From contig CANJLC010000009.1 of NCBI GenBank assembly GCA_947475445.1, forward strand, positions 1 to 64,000: 64,000 bases of DNA. The letters are read 5' to 3'. A model generated the notes under the pieces. That model did no database searches. It had not been told where the DNA came from and saw only the letters and a program-made list of their open reading frames with translations. Both the position numbers and the translations under genes were made by a program. Each line of letters starts with the position of its first letter. The first letter of the stretch is position 1. Source of the DNA: Alphaproteobacteria bacterium. Its GTDB lineage: Bacteria > Pseudomonadota > Alphaproteobacteria > Micropepsales > Micropepsaceae. Positions 1-8,577 of this stretch are shown piece after piece.

Positions 1-148
1 GCGGCGAATGTCCTTCAGGACCCGTTCCGCAGGCGCTTTGGGACTTGGGGATCTCGTTCTCATCGGTCGTCCTTTCTCAGAGCGATGAGACCAAATTCCT
101 CCCTTAGCTAAAACCCCAATTCTGTCTCATAGGCTCTGACGGCGTACA
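1..148 (-). mobile_element. IS3-family insertion sequence, terminal part with start of orfA
   Basis: The minus strand reads ATG at position 63 followed by 21 open codons to the window edge. The peptide ends in VLKDIRR, which matches the N-terminus typical of IS3-family OrfA transposases (the next residues would normally be ATRRxxSAEEKIRIVLEG). A good ribosome site, GAAAGGAC, precedes the ATG. Between this start and the purU remnant lie about 85 non-coding bases that would hold the terminal inverted repeat. Read on the minus strand the element would begin TGTACGCC at about position 148, which has the TG terminus usual for IS3 ends. The other end, orfB and the target duplication lie outside the window, so the exact boundary is inferred. 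Confidence 0.72.
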
Positions 149-725
149 GGTCTCGAAATTCGGCCATACCCTTGTGGACCTGCTCTATCGCGTGCGCATC
201 GGCGCCATCGCCATGGATGTGCCGCTGATCGTGTCCAACCATCGCGTGTTTGAAGACGTCGCCCGCGCCAGCAACATTTTCTTTGTCTACCTGCCGGTGT
301 CGAAGGACAACAAGCGCGCCGCCGAGGAAAGGCTGGCGGAGCTGGAAGCGCAGCACCAGGTCGACCTGATCGTGCTGGCGCGCTACATGCAGATCCTGTC
401 GGATGAATTCTGCGCCAGCCGCCTGGGCCGCATCATCAACATCCATCATTCCTTCCTGCCCAGCTTCAAGGGGGCCAACCCCTATACCCAGGCGCATGAC
501 CGGGGCGTCAAGCTGATCGGCGCCACGGCGCATTATGTCACCGGCAATCTGGACGAAGGCCCCATCATCGAACAGGCCGTGGAACGGGTGGCGCATTCCC
601 TGTCCCCTGAGGACTATGTCGCGGTGGGCCGCGATATCGAGAACAGCGTGCTGGCCCGGGCCGTCAAGTGGCATTGCGAGCACCGCATCTTGCTCAATGG
701 CCGCCGTACCGTGATTTTTCCTTAA
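149..725 (+). pseudogene. purU: Formyltetrahydrofolate deformylase (PurU), 5'-truncated by an IS element
   Basis: PurU hydrolyses 10-formyl-THF to formate and THF. Homology begins abruptly at codon 150 with VSKFGHTLVDLLYR, which in intact PurU (about 280 residues) lies just after the N-terminal ACT domain. The formyltransferase-like catalytic domain is complete: INIHHSFLP carries the Asn and His, and NLDEGPII the Asp, of the hydrolase site. No ATG lies in frame before homology starts, and a stop occurs at 105-107. The first in-frame ATG (174) is inside a conserved segment. The missing half should lie beyond the IS element to the left. A truncated protein lacking the ACT regulatory domain could be made, but I think the gene is inactivated. 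Confidence 0.8.
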
Positions 726-814
726 CAATTGGGCCGTTTGGCCGCGCTATCCGCAGCGGCCGGCCCATGTTAAAGTGCAAAAAATCGCCCTGAGAGGCGC
801 AACGGGAGGGGACC

Positions 815-2194
815 ATGGATCGGCGTGACACACTAAAGGCGATTACCGGCGGCGCAGCGCTTTCTCTGGCTGCCAGCAAAGAAGTTTTTGCCCAGGCGGC
901 CGCTGCGGCGCCGCAGCCGGCAGCCTCTGGACGCGCCCGTGCCCGTTCTGGCGGGGTGCCCGCGCTGAAGATCACCGACATCAAGACTTTCATGACGAAA
1001 GTCGACGGCACCAACATGATCAATGTGAAGGTGTACACCAGCGAACCTGGCCTTTACGGCATCGGCTGTGGCACCCATGCCGAGCGTCCCACCATCGTGG
1101 CAGACACGGTGGACAAATACCTCAAGCCCTTCCTGATCGGCCGCAACGCGGACGAGATCGAGAAGATCTGGCAGCAGATGTGGATCGCGCCCTATTGGCG
1201 CGCATCCGTCGACGCCAATAACGCCATGGCGGCCATTGATGGCGCCCTGTGGGACATCATGGGCAAGCGCTGCGGCGTGCCGGTCTATGACCTGCTGGGC
1301 GGCAAGGTGCGCAACGGCCTTCGCATGCTCTACGACGTGCAGGCACGCAGCCCGCAGGCAATGGATGACCAGATCCGCAAGGCGATGGCCGGCGGCTATG
1401 ACCATTTCCGCATTTATCTTGCCGGTGGCGGCCAGACTCCGGCCGCGGGCGCGGTGGAGCGTTCGGCCGGCGGCGGCAGCATTGGCCGCACCGCCACGGG
1501 CGAGCAGGTGTTCGACATTCACGGCAACGACGCCGAATACATCAAGCGGCTGTGCGATGCCTTCGAATATATCCGCAAGAATATCAGCTGGGACATCGAG
1601 ATCGGCCATGACGTGCATGAACGTCCCAGCCCGCGCGGCGCCATCATGCTGGCCAAGGCGGTAGAGCAGTATCGTCCCTTCTTCGTGGAAGATCTCTTCG
1701 CGCCGGAAGACATCGAATATTACAAGATCGTCCGCGCCCAAAGCTCCATCGGCATCGCCATGGGCGAGTTGTTCGTGAACCAGAATGAATGGCTGCCGCT
1801 GGTCGCCAACCGCTATATCGACATCATCCGCACCCATATCTCGGCGGCGGGCGGCCTCAACATGGCGCGCAAGATGGCGCATACCTGCGAATTCTTCGGC
1901 GTCACCACGGCCTGGCACGGCCCGCAAAACGTGTCGCCGGTGGGCCATGCCGTGAACATGCATATCGATCTTTCGATCTACAATTTCGGCATCTGCGAAG
2001 GCAAAGGCTTCACCGACGCGATCAAGGAGCTGTTCCCTGGCTGCCCGGAAGAGGTCAAGGGCATCCGCTATTCCAATGACAAGCCGGGCCTCGGCATTGA
2101 TCTGGACGAAAAGGTTGCCGCGAAATTTGCGCCGGATGGCAAGGGTTCCAACCGCGGTGCCCAGGACCCCGACGGCGCGCCGAAAAGGCCGTAA
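815..2194 (+). CDS. Tat-exported enolase-superfamily protein, ManD/RspA-like (copy 1)
   Basis: A 459-residue protein. Residues 1-27 form a Tat-type signal (DRRDTLK, then a hydrophobic stretch ending VFAQA), followed by an Ala/Pro/Arg-rich linker to about 47. The rest resembles the mannonate dehydratase/RspA branch of the enolase superfamily. It has ALWDIMGK and VYDLLGGK in the capping-domain junction, metal ligands D266 (in GHDVHER), E292 (VED) and E318 (GEL), and H268 and H368 (WHGP) as likely acid/base residues. The closing KPGLGIDLDEK block is also typical of ManD. A glycine-rich insert (about 204-228) is unusual. GGGAGGGG precedes the ATG as ribosome site. Substrate is unknown; a sugar acid is an inference from the family. 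A close paralogue starts 43 bp downstream. Confidence 0.85.
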   Translation: MDRRDTLKAITGGAALSLAASKEVFAQAAAAAPQPAASGRARARSGGVPALKITDIKTFMTKVDGTNMINVKVYTSEPGLYGIGCGTHAERPTIVADTVDKYLKPFLIGRNADEIEKIWQQMWIAPYWRASVDANNAMAAIDGALWDIMGKRCGVPVYDLLGGKVRNGLRMLYDVQARSPQAMDDQIRKAMAGGYDHFRIYLAGGGQTPAAGAVERSAGGGSIGRTATGEQVFDIHGNDAEYIKRLCDAFEYIRKNISWDIEIGHDVHERPSPRGAIMLAKAVEQYRPFFVEDLFAPEDIEYYKIVRAQSSIGIAMGELFVNQNEWLPLVANRYIDIIRTHISAAGGLNMARKMAHTCEFFGVTTAWHGPQNVSPVGHAVNMHIDLSIYNFGICEGKGFTDAIKELFPGCPEEVKGIRYSNDKPGLGIDLDEKVAAKFAPDGKGSNRGAQDPDGAPKRP

Positions 2195-2237
2195 CAGCTC
2201 GTTCAGCAACTGCACACACAAGAAGTGGGATTGAAAC

Positions 2238-3641
2238 ATGGATCGTCGTCAGACCCTGAAGGCCATTACCGGCGGCGCCACGGGCGCCTTGTCATTGGCC
2301 GCCAGCAAGGAAGTCTTTGCCCAGGCCGCCGCCACTGCGCCCCAACCGGCTGCAGCGGGGCGTGACCGCGCCCGCGCCGGCGGCGTTCCGGCCCTCAAGA
2401 TCACCGACATCAAGACCTTCACCACCAAGGTCGGTGGCACCAACATGATCAATGTGAAGGTGTACACCAGCGAGCCGGGCCTTTACGGCATCGGCTGCGG
2501 CACCCATGCCGAGCGTCCCACCCTGGTCGCCGACACGGTGGAAAAATACCTCAAGCCCTTCCTGCTCGGCCGCAACGCCGACGAGATCGAGAAAATCTGG
2601 CAGCAGATGTGGATCGCGCCCTATTGGCGCGGCAGCGTCGACGCCAACAATGCCATGGCGGCCATCGACGGCGCCTTGTGGGACATCATGGGCAAGCGCT
2701 GCGGCGTGCCGGTGTATGACCTGCTGGGCGGCAAGGTGCGCAACGGCCTTCGCGTGCTGGGCAGCGGCGGTGGCCGCGACCTCAAGGAAATGGAAGACCG
2801 CATCCGCGCCCAGATGGCCGATGGTTACGATCATTTCCGCGTCAGCGCGCCGGGCGGTGGCCTTGGCGGCGGCGGCAGCGATGGCGCCAGTGGTGTGGAG
2901 CGTTCGGCCGGCGGCGGCGGCATTGGCCGTACCGCCTCCGGTGAACTGGTCGTGGACATCGTTCCAAGCGACGCGGTCTATAACCGCAAGCTGATCGAAA
3001 CCTTCGATCACATCCGCAAGAATATCGGCTGGGACATCGAGATCGGCACCGACGTGCATGAACGTGTCAGTCCGCGCGGCGCCATCATGCTGGCCAAGGC
3101 GGTGGAACAATATCGCCCCTTCTTCATGGAAGACCTCTTCGCGCCGGAAGACGTCGAATATTACAAGATCGTGCGCCAGCAGAGTTCGATCGGCATCGCC
3201 ATGGGCGAGCTGTTCGTGAATGTGAACGAATGGCTGCCGCTGGTTTCCAATCGCCTGATCGACATTATCCGCATGCATATCTCGGCGGCGGGCGGCCTGA
3301 ACCTGGCGCGCAAGGTGGCCCATACCTGTGAATTCTTCGGCGTCACCACGTCCTGGCATGGTCCTGCCAACGTCTCGCCGGTCGGCCATGCCATCAACAT
3401 GCATGTCGACCTGTCGATCTACAATTTTGGCATCTGCGAAGGCGGCAAGTTCTCTGAACAGCTGCAGGAAATTTTCCCGGGCTGCCCGGAAATCCGCAAG
3501 GGCATCCGCTATTCCAATGACAAGCCGGGCCTCGGCATCGACCTGGACGAAAAGGTTGCTGCGAAATATCCGGCCGGCAACGGCCCGGCAGGTTCGAACC
3601 GCGGCGTCCAGGACCGCGACGGCCAGCCGCGGCGTCCGTAA
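2238..3641 (+). CDS. Tat-exported enolase-superfamily protein, ManD/RspA-like (copy 2)
   Basis: A 467-residue tandem paralogue of the preceding gene. The Tat signal (DRRQTLK...VFAQA) and the catalytic set are conserved: D272 and H274 (TDVHER), E298 (MED), E324 (GEL), H374 (WHGP). Long blocks are almost the same as copy 1, for example residues 53-95 and 260-400. The segment from about 172 to 255 differs strongly and carries a longer glycine-rich insert (205-230). This part of the protein is near the active-site loops, so the two copies may act on different substrates. That is inference. The same product class and the 43-bp gap suggest co-transcription. Export by Tat would place both enzymes, folded and metal-loaded, in the periplasm, which is uncommon for this superfamily. 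Confidence 0.85.
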   Translation: MDRRQTLKAITGGATGALSLAASKEVFAQAAATAPQPAAAGRDRARAGGVPALKITDIKTFTTKVGGTNMINVKVYTSEPGLYGIGCGTHAERPTLVADTVEKYLKPFLLGRNADEIEKIWQQMWIAPYWRGSVDANNAMAAIDGALWDIMGKRCGVPVYDLLGGKVRNGLRVLGSGGGRDLKEMEDRIRAQMADGYDHFRVSAPGGGLGGGGSDGASGVERSAGGGGIGRTASGELVVDIVPSDAVYNRKLIETFDHIRKNIGWDIEIGTDVHERVSPRGAIMLAKAVEQYRPFFMEDLFAPEDVEYYKIVRQQSSIGIAMGELFVNVNEWLPLVSNRLIDIIRMHISAAGGLNLARKVAHTCEFFGVTTSWHGPANVSPVGHAINMHVDLSIYNFGICEGGKFSEQLQEIFPGCPEIRKGIRYSNDKPGLGIDLDEKVAAKYPAGNGPAGSNRGVQDRDGQPRRP

Positions 3642-3683
3642 TAGGCGGCGGGCACGCGCCTTGAAGGAATTAAGTCCCGGGAT

Positions 3684-3727
3684 TTGCGGGCCAGAAGGGG
3701 GTTTTATGCCCCCTTCGGTGCCCGCAA
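3684..3727 (+). terminator. Two-tier hairpin after the enolase-superfamily pair
   Basis: TTGCGGGC pairs with GCCCGCAA, and inside it GAAGGGGG pairs with CCCCCTTC around a TTTTATG loop. It lies 42 bp after the second enolase-like gene. No T-run follows, so it may be a weak or Rho-assisted terminator, or an mRNA-stabilising hairpin. Confidence 0.5.
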
Positions 3728-3844
3728 GTCCCCGCCCTGCCACAAGAATTCACCGCATGGACACGGATAGGCGTTTGCGGCAGTCTTTGCAGCCAAATTC
3801 AACAGCGCGGGCCAACCGCGTCATATTCGTGGGGCGGGCAAATC

Positions 3845-5110
3845 ATGTCGTTTCTGGGTAAAGTCTATTGGCAGGTTCTGATCGCCATCGCGCTTGGCGT
3901 GGTGTTCGGCTATTTTTATCCTGCGGCCGGCGCGGCGATGAAGCCGCTCGGCGACGGCTTCATCTCCCTGATCCGCATGATGATCGGACCGATCATCTTC
4001 TGCACCATCGTCCATGGCATCGGCTCGATGCACGACATGGCCAAGGTGGGCCGCATCGGGCTCAAGGCCATCATCTGGTTTGAGTTCATCTCCACCATCG
4101 CGTTGATCCTGGGCCTCCTGGCGGCGCACCTGGTGGAGCCCGGCGTGGGCATGACGGCGCATGCGACGCCGGCGGGCGTCAAGGCGGCGGCCGGCTTCGT
4201 CACCAAGGCGGCGGACGACAGCGTCGTGGCGCACCTGCTCAACATCATCCCGGCGACCTTCATCAGCGCCTTTGTCGGCGGCGACCTGTTGCAGGTCTTG
4301 CTGATTTCCGTCCTCACCGGCGTTGCGCTCAGCCGCATGGGCGAGGCGGGCGCCAAGGTGGCGCATGGCGTGGACCTGATGGGCAAGGTCTTTTTCCGCA
4401 TCATCGGCTATATCGTGAGGCTCGCTCCGCTGGGCGCCTTCGGCGCCATGGCCTACACCATCGGCGCATTCGGCGTGGCGGCGCTGGCCAACCTGGGCAC
4501 GCTGGTCGCCACCTTCTACATCACCAGCCTGCTGTTCGTGGTGGTGTGCCTTGGCCTCACTGCGCACCTGGTGGGATTCTCGCTGTTCAAGTTCCTGCGC
4601 TATATCCGCGAGGAATTGTTCATCGTGCTGGGCACCGCTTCGTCGGAATCAGTGCTGCCCAATTTGATGCGCAAGCTCGAGAAGCTGGGTTCCAAGGATT
4701 CGGTGGTCGGCCTGGTCGTGCCGATGGGCTACAGCTTCAATCTTTGCGGAACCAACATCTACATGACGCTGGGCATCCTGTTCCTGGCGCAGGCGACCGG
4801 CACGCACCTGACCTGGGGCCAGGAAGCCACCATCCTGCTGATCTCCATGCTCACCTCCAAGGGCGCGGCGGGCATTACGGGGGCGGGTTTCATTACCCTG
4901 GCGGCAACCTTGCAGATCGTGCCGGATATCCCCATCGCCTCGCTGGCCCTGCTTTTTGGCGTGGACCGGTTCATGAGCGAATGCCGCTCCCTGACAAATT
5001 TTATTTCAAATGGCGTGGTGACTTTGGCGGTTGCGCGCTGGGAAAATGAGCTGGACCGCCCCAAATTGCTGCGGGAGCTGGATGCAGGGCCTGCAAAAGT
5101 GGAGGATTGA
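3845..5110 (+). CDS. dctA: Dicarboxylate:cation symporter, DctA-like (DAACS family)
   Basis: A 421-residue inner-membrane transporter that would import C4-dicarboxylates with Na+ or H+. It shows the family's hydrophobic pattern, the serine-rich hairpin ([11 protein letters not shown], about 264-274), the TM7 motif and the TM8 motif ([12 protein letters not shown], 374-385). SSESVLPNL and [12 protein letters not shown] match DctA better than glutamate carriers. The TM7 motif reads NLCGT (C301) where the family has an Asp (NLDGT or NMDGT) that coordinates a cation. R381 and N385 are present. The gene may handle dicarboxylates or the product of the neighbouring enolase-like enzymes; both are inference. 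It lies 87 bp before pckA, which fits growth on C4 acids through gluconeogenesis. Confidence 0.8.
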   Translation: MSFLGKVYWQVLIAIALGVVFGYFYPAAGAAMKPLGDGFISLIRMMIGPIIFCTIVHGIGSMHDMAKVGRIGLKAIIWFEFISTIALILGLLAAHLVEPGVGMTAHATPAGVKAAAGFVTKAADDSVVAHLLNIIPATFISAFVGGDLLQVLLISVLTGVALSRMGEAGAKVAHGVDLMGKVFFRIIGYIVRLAPLGAFGAMAYTIGAFGVAALANLGTLVATFYITSLLFVVVCLGLTAHLVGFSLFKFLRYIREELFIVLGTASSESVLPNLMRKLEKLGSKDSVVGLVVPMGYSFNLCGTNIYMTLGILFLAQATGTHLTWGQEATILLISMLTSKGAAGITGAGFITLAATLQIVPDIPIASLALLFGVDRFMSECRSLTNFISNGVVTLAVARWENELDRPKLLRELDAGPAKVED

Positions 5111-5132
5111 TCACGGAACGCCATAGGGCGGT

Positions 5133-5160
5133 TTGCGTGGAAACCGAGAGCGGTTATAAG
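5133..5160 (+). promoter_or_regulatory. Candidate promoter for pckA
   Basis: TTGCGT and TATAAG are separated by 16 bp, with the -10 about 37 bp before the pckA start and a ribosome site (AGAGGAAG) between. The match is by eye only. Confidence 0.35.
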
Positions 5161-5197
5161 CCGCCCGGTCGGCTGGGGTAGATAGAGGAAGCGTACA

Positions 5198-6808
5198 ATG
5201 TCGGACAATAACAAGGGTGCGTTCGGTCTCGAACGTCATGGTTTCAGCAATCTCAAGGCAGTGAACTGGAATTTGGCCGTTCCACGCCTTTACGAGGAAG
5301 CCATCCGCCGCGGCGAAGGCAAGCTGGCAAAGGATGGCCCCATCGTGGTGCTGACCGGCCAGCATACCGGCCGCTCTGCGTCCGACAAATTCACGGTGCG
5401 CGACGCCAATACCGAATCCCAGATCTGGTGGGACAACAACAAGCCCATGAGCCCGGCGCATTTCGATGCCCTGTATGCCGACATGATGGCGCATGCCCAG
5501 GGGCGCGAACTCTTCGCCAAGGACCTGTTCGGTGGCGCCGACCTGACCCATCGCATCAGCGTGCGGATCGTGACGGAATATGCCTGGCATTCGCTGTTCG
5601 TGCACCAGCTGCTGATCCGTCCCACGGCGGAACAGCTCAAGAGCTTCGATCCGGAATTCACCATCATCGACCTGCCCAGCTTCGTGGCAGACCCGGCCAG
5701 GCATGGCTGCGCCACCCAGACGGTGATCGCCGTCAATTTCACCAAGAAGATGATCCTGATCGGCGGCACCTCCTATGCCGGCGAGATGAAGAAATCCGTC
5801 TTCACCATCATGAACTACCTGCTGCCGGCCAAGCGGGTGATGTCCATGCATTGCTCGGCCAATGTCGGCAGCGACGGCCGCAGCGCGATTTTCTTCGGTC
5901 TTTCGGGCACCGGCAAGACCACGCTGTCGGCGGACGCCTCGCGCACCCTGGTGGGCGACGACGAGCATGGCTGGAGCGACCACGGCGTCTTCAACATCGA
6001 AGGTGGTTGCTACGCCAAGGTGATCAAGCTCAGCCGCGAGTCCGAGCCGGAAATCTTCTCCACCACCGAGCGTTTCGGCACTGTGCTGGAAAATGTGGTG
6101 ATGGACGACGCCACCGGTGCCCTTGACCTGGACAGCGCCAAATATGCGGAAAACACCCGCGCCGCCTATCCGATCGATTTTATCCCGAACGCCAGCGACA
6201 CCGGCCGCGCCGGCCATCCCAGCAATGTGATCATGCTGACGGCGGACGCCTTTGGCGTGCTGCCGCCCATCGCCCGGCTGACGCCCAGCCAGGCCATGTA
6301 TCATTTCCTTTCCGGCTTCACCGCCAAGGTGGCGGGTACGGAAAAAGGTTTGGGCAAGGAGCCGCAGCCCACTTTCTCCACCTGCTTCGGCGCGCCCTTC
6401 ATGCCGCGCCATCCGTCGGAATATGGCAATCTGCTGCGCGACCTGATTGCCCAGCATGGCGCCGATTGCTGGCTGGTGAATACAGGCTGGACCGGCGGCG
6501 CCTTTGGCACCGGAAGCCGCATGCCGATCAAGGCCACCCGCGCCCTGCTGAATGCGGCGCTGGATGGCTCTTTGGCCAATGTCGAAATGCGCATCGACCC
6601 GCATTTCAAATTCCGCGTGCCGGTTTCGGTGCCGGGGGTGGATACCAAGATCCTCAATCCCCGCGACACCTGGGCCGACAAGTCGGCCTATGACGCCCAG
6701 GCGGCCAAGCTGGTGGGCATGTTCCGCGACAATTTCAAGAAATTCGAGGCCTATGTCGGCCCGGACGTGCTGCAGGCCGCCCCGGGGCTGGCCCAGGCTG
6801 CGGAATAG
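5198..6808 (+). CDS. pckA: Phosphoenolpyruvate carboxykinase (ATP)
   Basis: A 536-residue enzyme that converts oxaloacetate and ATP to phosphoenolpyruvate, CO2 and ADP, the entry step of gluconeogenesis from C4 acids. The kinase loop GLSGTGKTT is at 234-242, the metal/ATP motif GDDEHGWS at 253-260, followed by [10 protein letters not shown]. The N-terminal [12 protein letters not shown] block and the WTGG segment near 430 are also typical of the ATP-dependent family. Length is normal. The ATG follows AGAGGAAG at good spacing. The upstream neighbour is a DctA-like carrier, so uptake and use of dicarboxylates may be coordinated. Confidence 0.97.
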   Translation: MSDNNKGAFGLERHGFSNLKAVNWNLAVPRLYEEAIRRGEGKLAKDGPIVVLTGQHTGRSASDKFTVRDANTESQIWWDNNKPMSPAHFDALYADMMAHAQGRELFAKDLFGGADLTHRISVRIVTEYAWHSLFVHQLLIRPTAEQLKSFDPEFTIIDLPSFVADPARHGCATQTVIAVNFTKKMILIGGTSYAGEMKKSVFTIMNYLLPAKRVMSMHCSANVGSDGRSAIFFGLSGTGKTTLSADASRTLVGDDEHGWSDHGVFNIEGGCYAKVIKLSRESEPEIFSTTERFGTVLENVVMDDATGALDLDSAKYAENTRAAYPIDFIPNASDTGRAGHPSNVIMLTADAFGVLPPIARLTPSQAMYHFLSGFTAKVAGTEKGLGKEPQPTFSTCFGAPFMPRHPSEYGNLLRDLIAQHGADCWLVNTGWTGGAFGTGSRMPIKATRALLNAALDGSLANVEMRIDPHFKFRVPVSVPGVDTKILNPRDTWADKSAYDAQAAKLVGMFRDNFKKFEAYVGPDVLQAAPGLAQAAE

Positions 6809-6869
6809 ACGGCCTCTGTAAGAAGGACGGTTTTTATGGCTCACTGCTCCGGGGGACGGGGCAGGGGCC

Positions 6870-7376
6870 ATGGAAATACCGCACGAGTTTTATTTCTACA
6901 CGCTGGCCCAGATCGGCATCGCCTTTGCCGGTTTCGCCACCATCCTGATGGCGCTGCGCGAATCGCGCGGCGGCGGCATGTCGAAATTCCATCTGTGGGT
7001 CGCCAAATCCTATATCCAGTCGGGGCTGGTGACGGCCGTCAACGCCATGCTGCCGCCGCTGCTGTTCGGGCTGGGGCTTTCGGAAATCCTCACCTGGCAG
7101 ATTGCCAGCCTGCTGATCGGGCTTCCGGCGATTGCAATGCTGCTGCTGGCGCCGCGCCAATGGCGCCAGACCACGGACATGCCGCTGCAGCTGCGGCTCA
7201 AAATCCAGATCGCGCTGGGATTGCTGATTAACGGCGCGCTTGTATTCAACGCCGCAGGCTGGCCGGCATCGCCGGGCGGCGGCCTCATCATGCTGGCGGT
7301 CAGCTGGAACCTGTTTGGATTTTTCGCGCAGTTCGCGGAATCGGTGAATTTCTTTTTCGGCAAGGACGAAACATAA
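6870..7376 (+). CDS. Hypothetical integral membrane protein
   Basis: A 168-residue protein of unknown function. I see about four membrane segments (roughly 10-29, 48-72, 78-97 and 115-155) separated by short basic loops (RESRGGG, APRQWRQ). No cysteine pairs or enzymatic motifs stand out. The start chosen is the ATG at 6870 because the peptide then begins with a short amphipathic head followed by a clean membrane segment. An earlier ATG at 6836 with a good ribosome site belongs to a different frame whose product looks non-biological. The gene lies 61 bp after pckA and 12 bp before the next gene, so it is probably co-transcribed with the VOC protein. Confidence 0.65.
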   Translation: MEIPHEFYFYTLAQIGIAFAGFATILMALRESRGGGMSKFHLWVAKSYIQSGLVTAVNAMLPPLLFGLGLSEILTWQIASLLIGLPAIAMLLLAPRQWRQTTDMPLQLRLKIQIALGLLINGALVFNAAGWPASPGGGLIMLAVSWNLFGFFAQFAESVNFFFGKDET

Positions 7377-7388
7377 AAAGGGGAGCGC

Positions 7389-8375
7389 ATGAACCAGGAT
7401 TTCTCACGCCGTAATTTTATCGCCGCAGGTACAGCGCTTATGGCATCGCCCCTCCTGGCCGCGCCCGGAATGGCGCAGACGAGATCCGCGCTGACCACGC
7501 GCCGGCTCAACAATGTGATGATCGCGGTCTCTGACCTCGATAAGTCGGCGGCATTTTACCAGAAGTTGATCGGCGCCCCGGTGATGCAGGGCAATACCGC
7601 CATCTTCCGCATCGGCGATGGCCCGCACTTTTTCGGCGTCACCCAGATGCCCAATGGCGGCACGCCCGGTTTCCTGTCTTACGGCCTGACGGTGGACAAT
7701 TTCGATCCCGCCAAAACCGCAAAGTCGGTTACCGCCGCCGGTTTCAAGGCTGACGTCATCATGCGCGACGGCACGCCCGAATTGTGGACTGCCGATCCTG
7801 ACAACATCAAGATCCAGCTGCAGCACACGGCGTATGGCCATGGTTCTGGTCCGCTGGGCGCGGTGTTGCCGCCCCAGCCCCTGCGCGGCAAGCCGGCCTT
7901 CAACCTGAAAACCATCAGCCATGTAACGCTGACCAATTCCAATGGCCCCAGGAGCCTGGATTTCTATACGAAGATGTTCGGTTGGGAAGTTCAGTCCAAG
8001 CAGGGACCGACACAATGGTGCTTCACGGTGGGCGAGGGGCTGGACTGCGTCGTGTTCAATGTCGGCGTCAACAATCCCAGCGCCAAGGCCGGCATCAATC
8101 ATGCCTGCTTCACCCTGCCGGCCTTCGACGCCAACACGGTGATGAATATCCTCTCGGACAATGGGCTGGAGCCGATCGAGTATGGCAACAATGCACTGAT
8201 CAAGCCGCTCACCTGCCGGGTGCGGCTGCGCCAGCGGGCCAACAATGGCGGCAGCCCCACCCATGCGCTGGGCACGCCGGAGCTGTATTTCAACGACCCC
8301 GACAATATCGCCATGCAGCTTCAGGACATCGCCTATTGCGGCGGCTCCGGCGCCCAGGGGGAAATCTGCCCTTAG
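7389..8375 (+). CDS. Tat-exported two-domain VOC (glyoxalase/dioxygenase-fold) protein
   Basis: A 328-residue protein with a clear Tat signal (SRRNFIAAG, then a hydrophobic core and AxA-type site near GMAQ at about 30). Two vicinal-oxygen-chelate domains follow: residues about 38-152 (NNVMIAVSDLDKSAAFYQKL) and about 174-320 (ISHVTLTNSNGPRSLDFYTKMFG). Each ends with a DPDNI-type strand (ADPDNIKIQLQ and NDPDNIAMQLQD). Such proteins bind a metal and act as glyoxalases, extradiol dioxygenases or antibiotic-binding proteins. Export to the periplasm is unusual for this fold. Substrate cannot be told from sequence. AAAAGGGGAGCGC precedes the ATG. Confidence 0.8.
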   Translation: MNQDFSRRNFIAAGTALMASPLLAAPGMAQTRSALTTRRLNNVMIAVSDLDKSAAFYQKLIGAPVMQGNTAIFRIGDGPHFFGVTQMPNGGTPGFLSYGLTVDNFDPAKTAKSVTAAGFKADVIMRDGTPELWTADPDNIKIQLQHTAYGHGSGPLGAVLPPQPLRGKPAFNLKTISHVTLTNSNGPRSLDFYTKMFGWEVQSKQGPTQWCFTVGEGLDCVVFNVGVNNPSAKAGINHACFTLPAFDANTVMNILSDNGLEPIEYGNNALIKPLTCRVRLRQRANNGGSPTHALGTPELYFNDPDNIAMQLQDIAYCGGSGAQGEICP

Positions 8376-8481
8376 CACTTTGAGAGTCCGCAATCTTCCG
8401 GCTTTTTTGCGCTGCGATAAAATCGTGTCAGTAAATTTATGTTGCTATGCACACAAGGGGTCACCCTCGCGGCAGTATCTT

Positions 8482-8495
8482 GCTTTGGCCAAAGC
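8482..8495. promoter_or_regulatory. Perfect 14-bp palindrome upstream of the MBL-fold gene
   Basis: GCTTTGGCCAAAGC lies 82 bp before the start of the metallo-beta-lactamase-fold gene, in a 202-bp non-coding gap that is otherwise unremarkable. It could be an operator. A few such palindromes are expected by chance in 64 kb. Confidence 0.2.
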
Positions 8496-8577
8496 CCGGA
8501 TTAACATGCCCGCGATCAAAAGCTGGCCCAAGCCGGCTGATGGCTGGGTACGAAACATTCCAACAGGGTGGGGAAAA

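Noticed and set aside
833-2239. Long antisense reading frames opposite the enolase-like genes, pckA and metH (for example 27117-29558, 813 codons)
   Set aside because: They mirror the sense codons of strongly supported genes in high-GC DNA, have His/Ala/Gly/Arg-rich composition, and show no motif of their own.
3684-3727. Riboswitch before the DctA-like gene
   Set aside because: The structure is a plain two-tier hairpin close to the upstream gene's stop, with no recognisable riboswitch core.
6836-7231. A 131-codon frame starting at ATG 6836 with a good ribosome site
   Set aside because: Its product is Ala/Arg/His-rich and lacks hydrophobic pattern, while the overlapping frame from 6870 gives a clean membrane protein.
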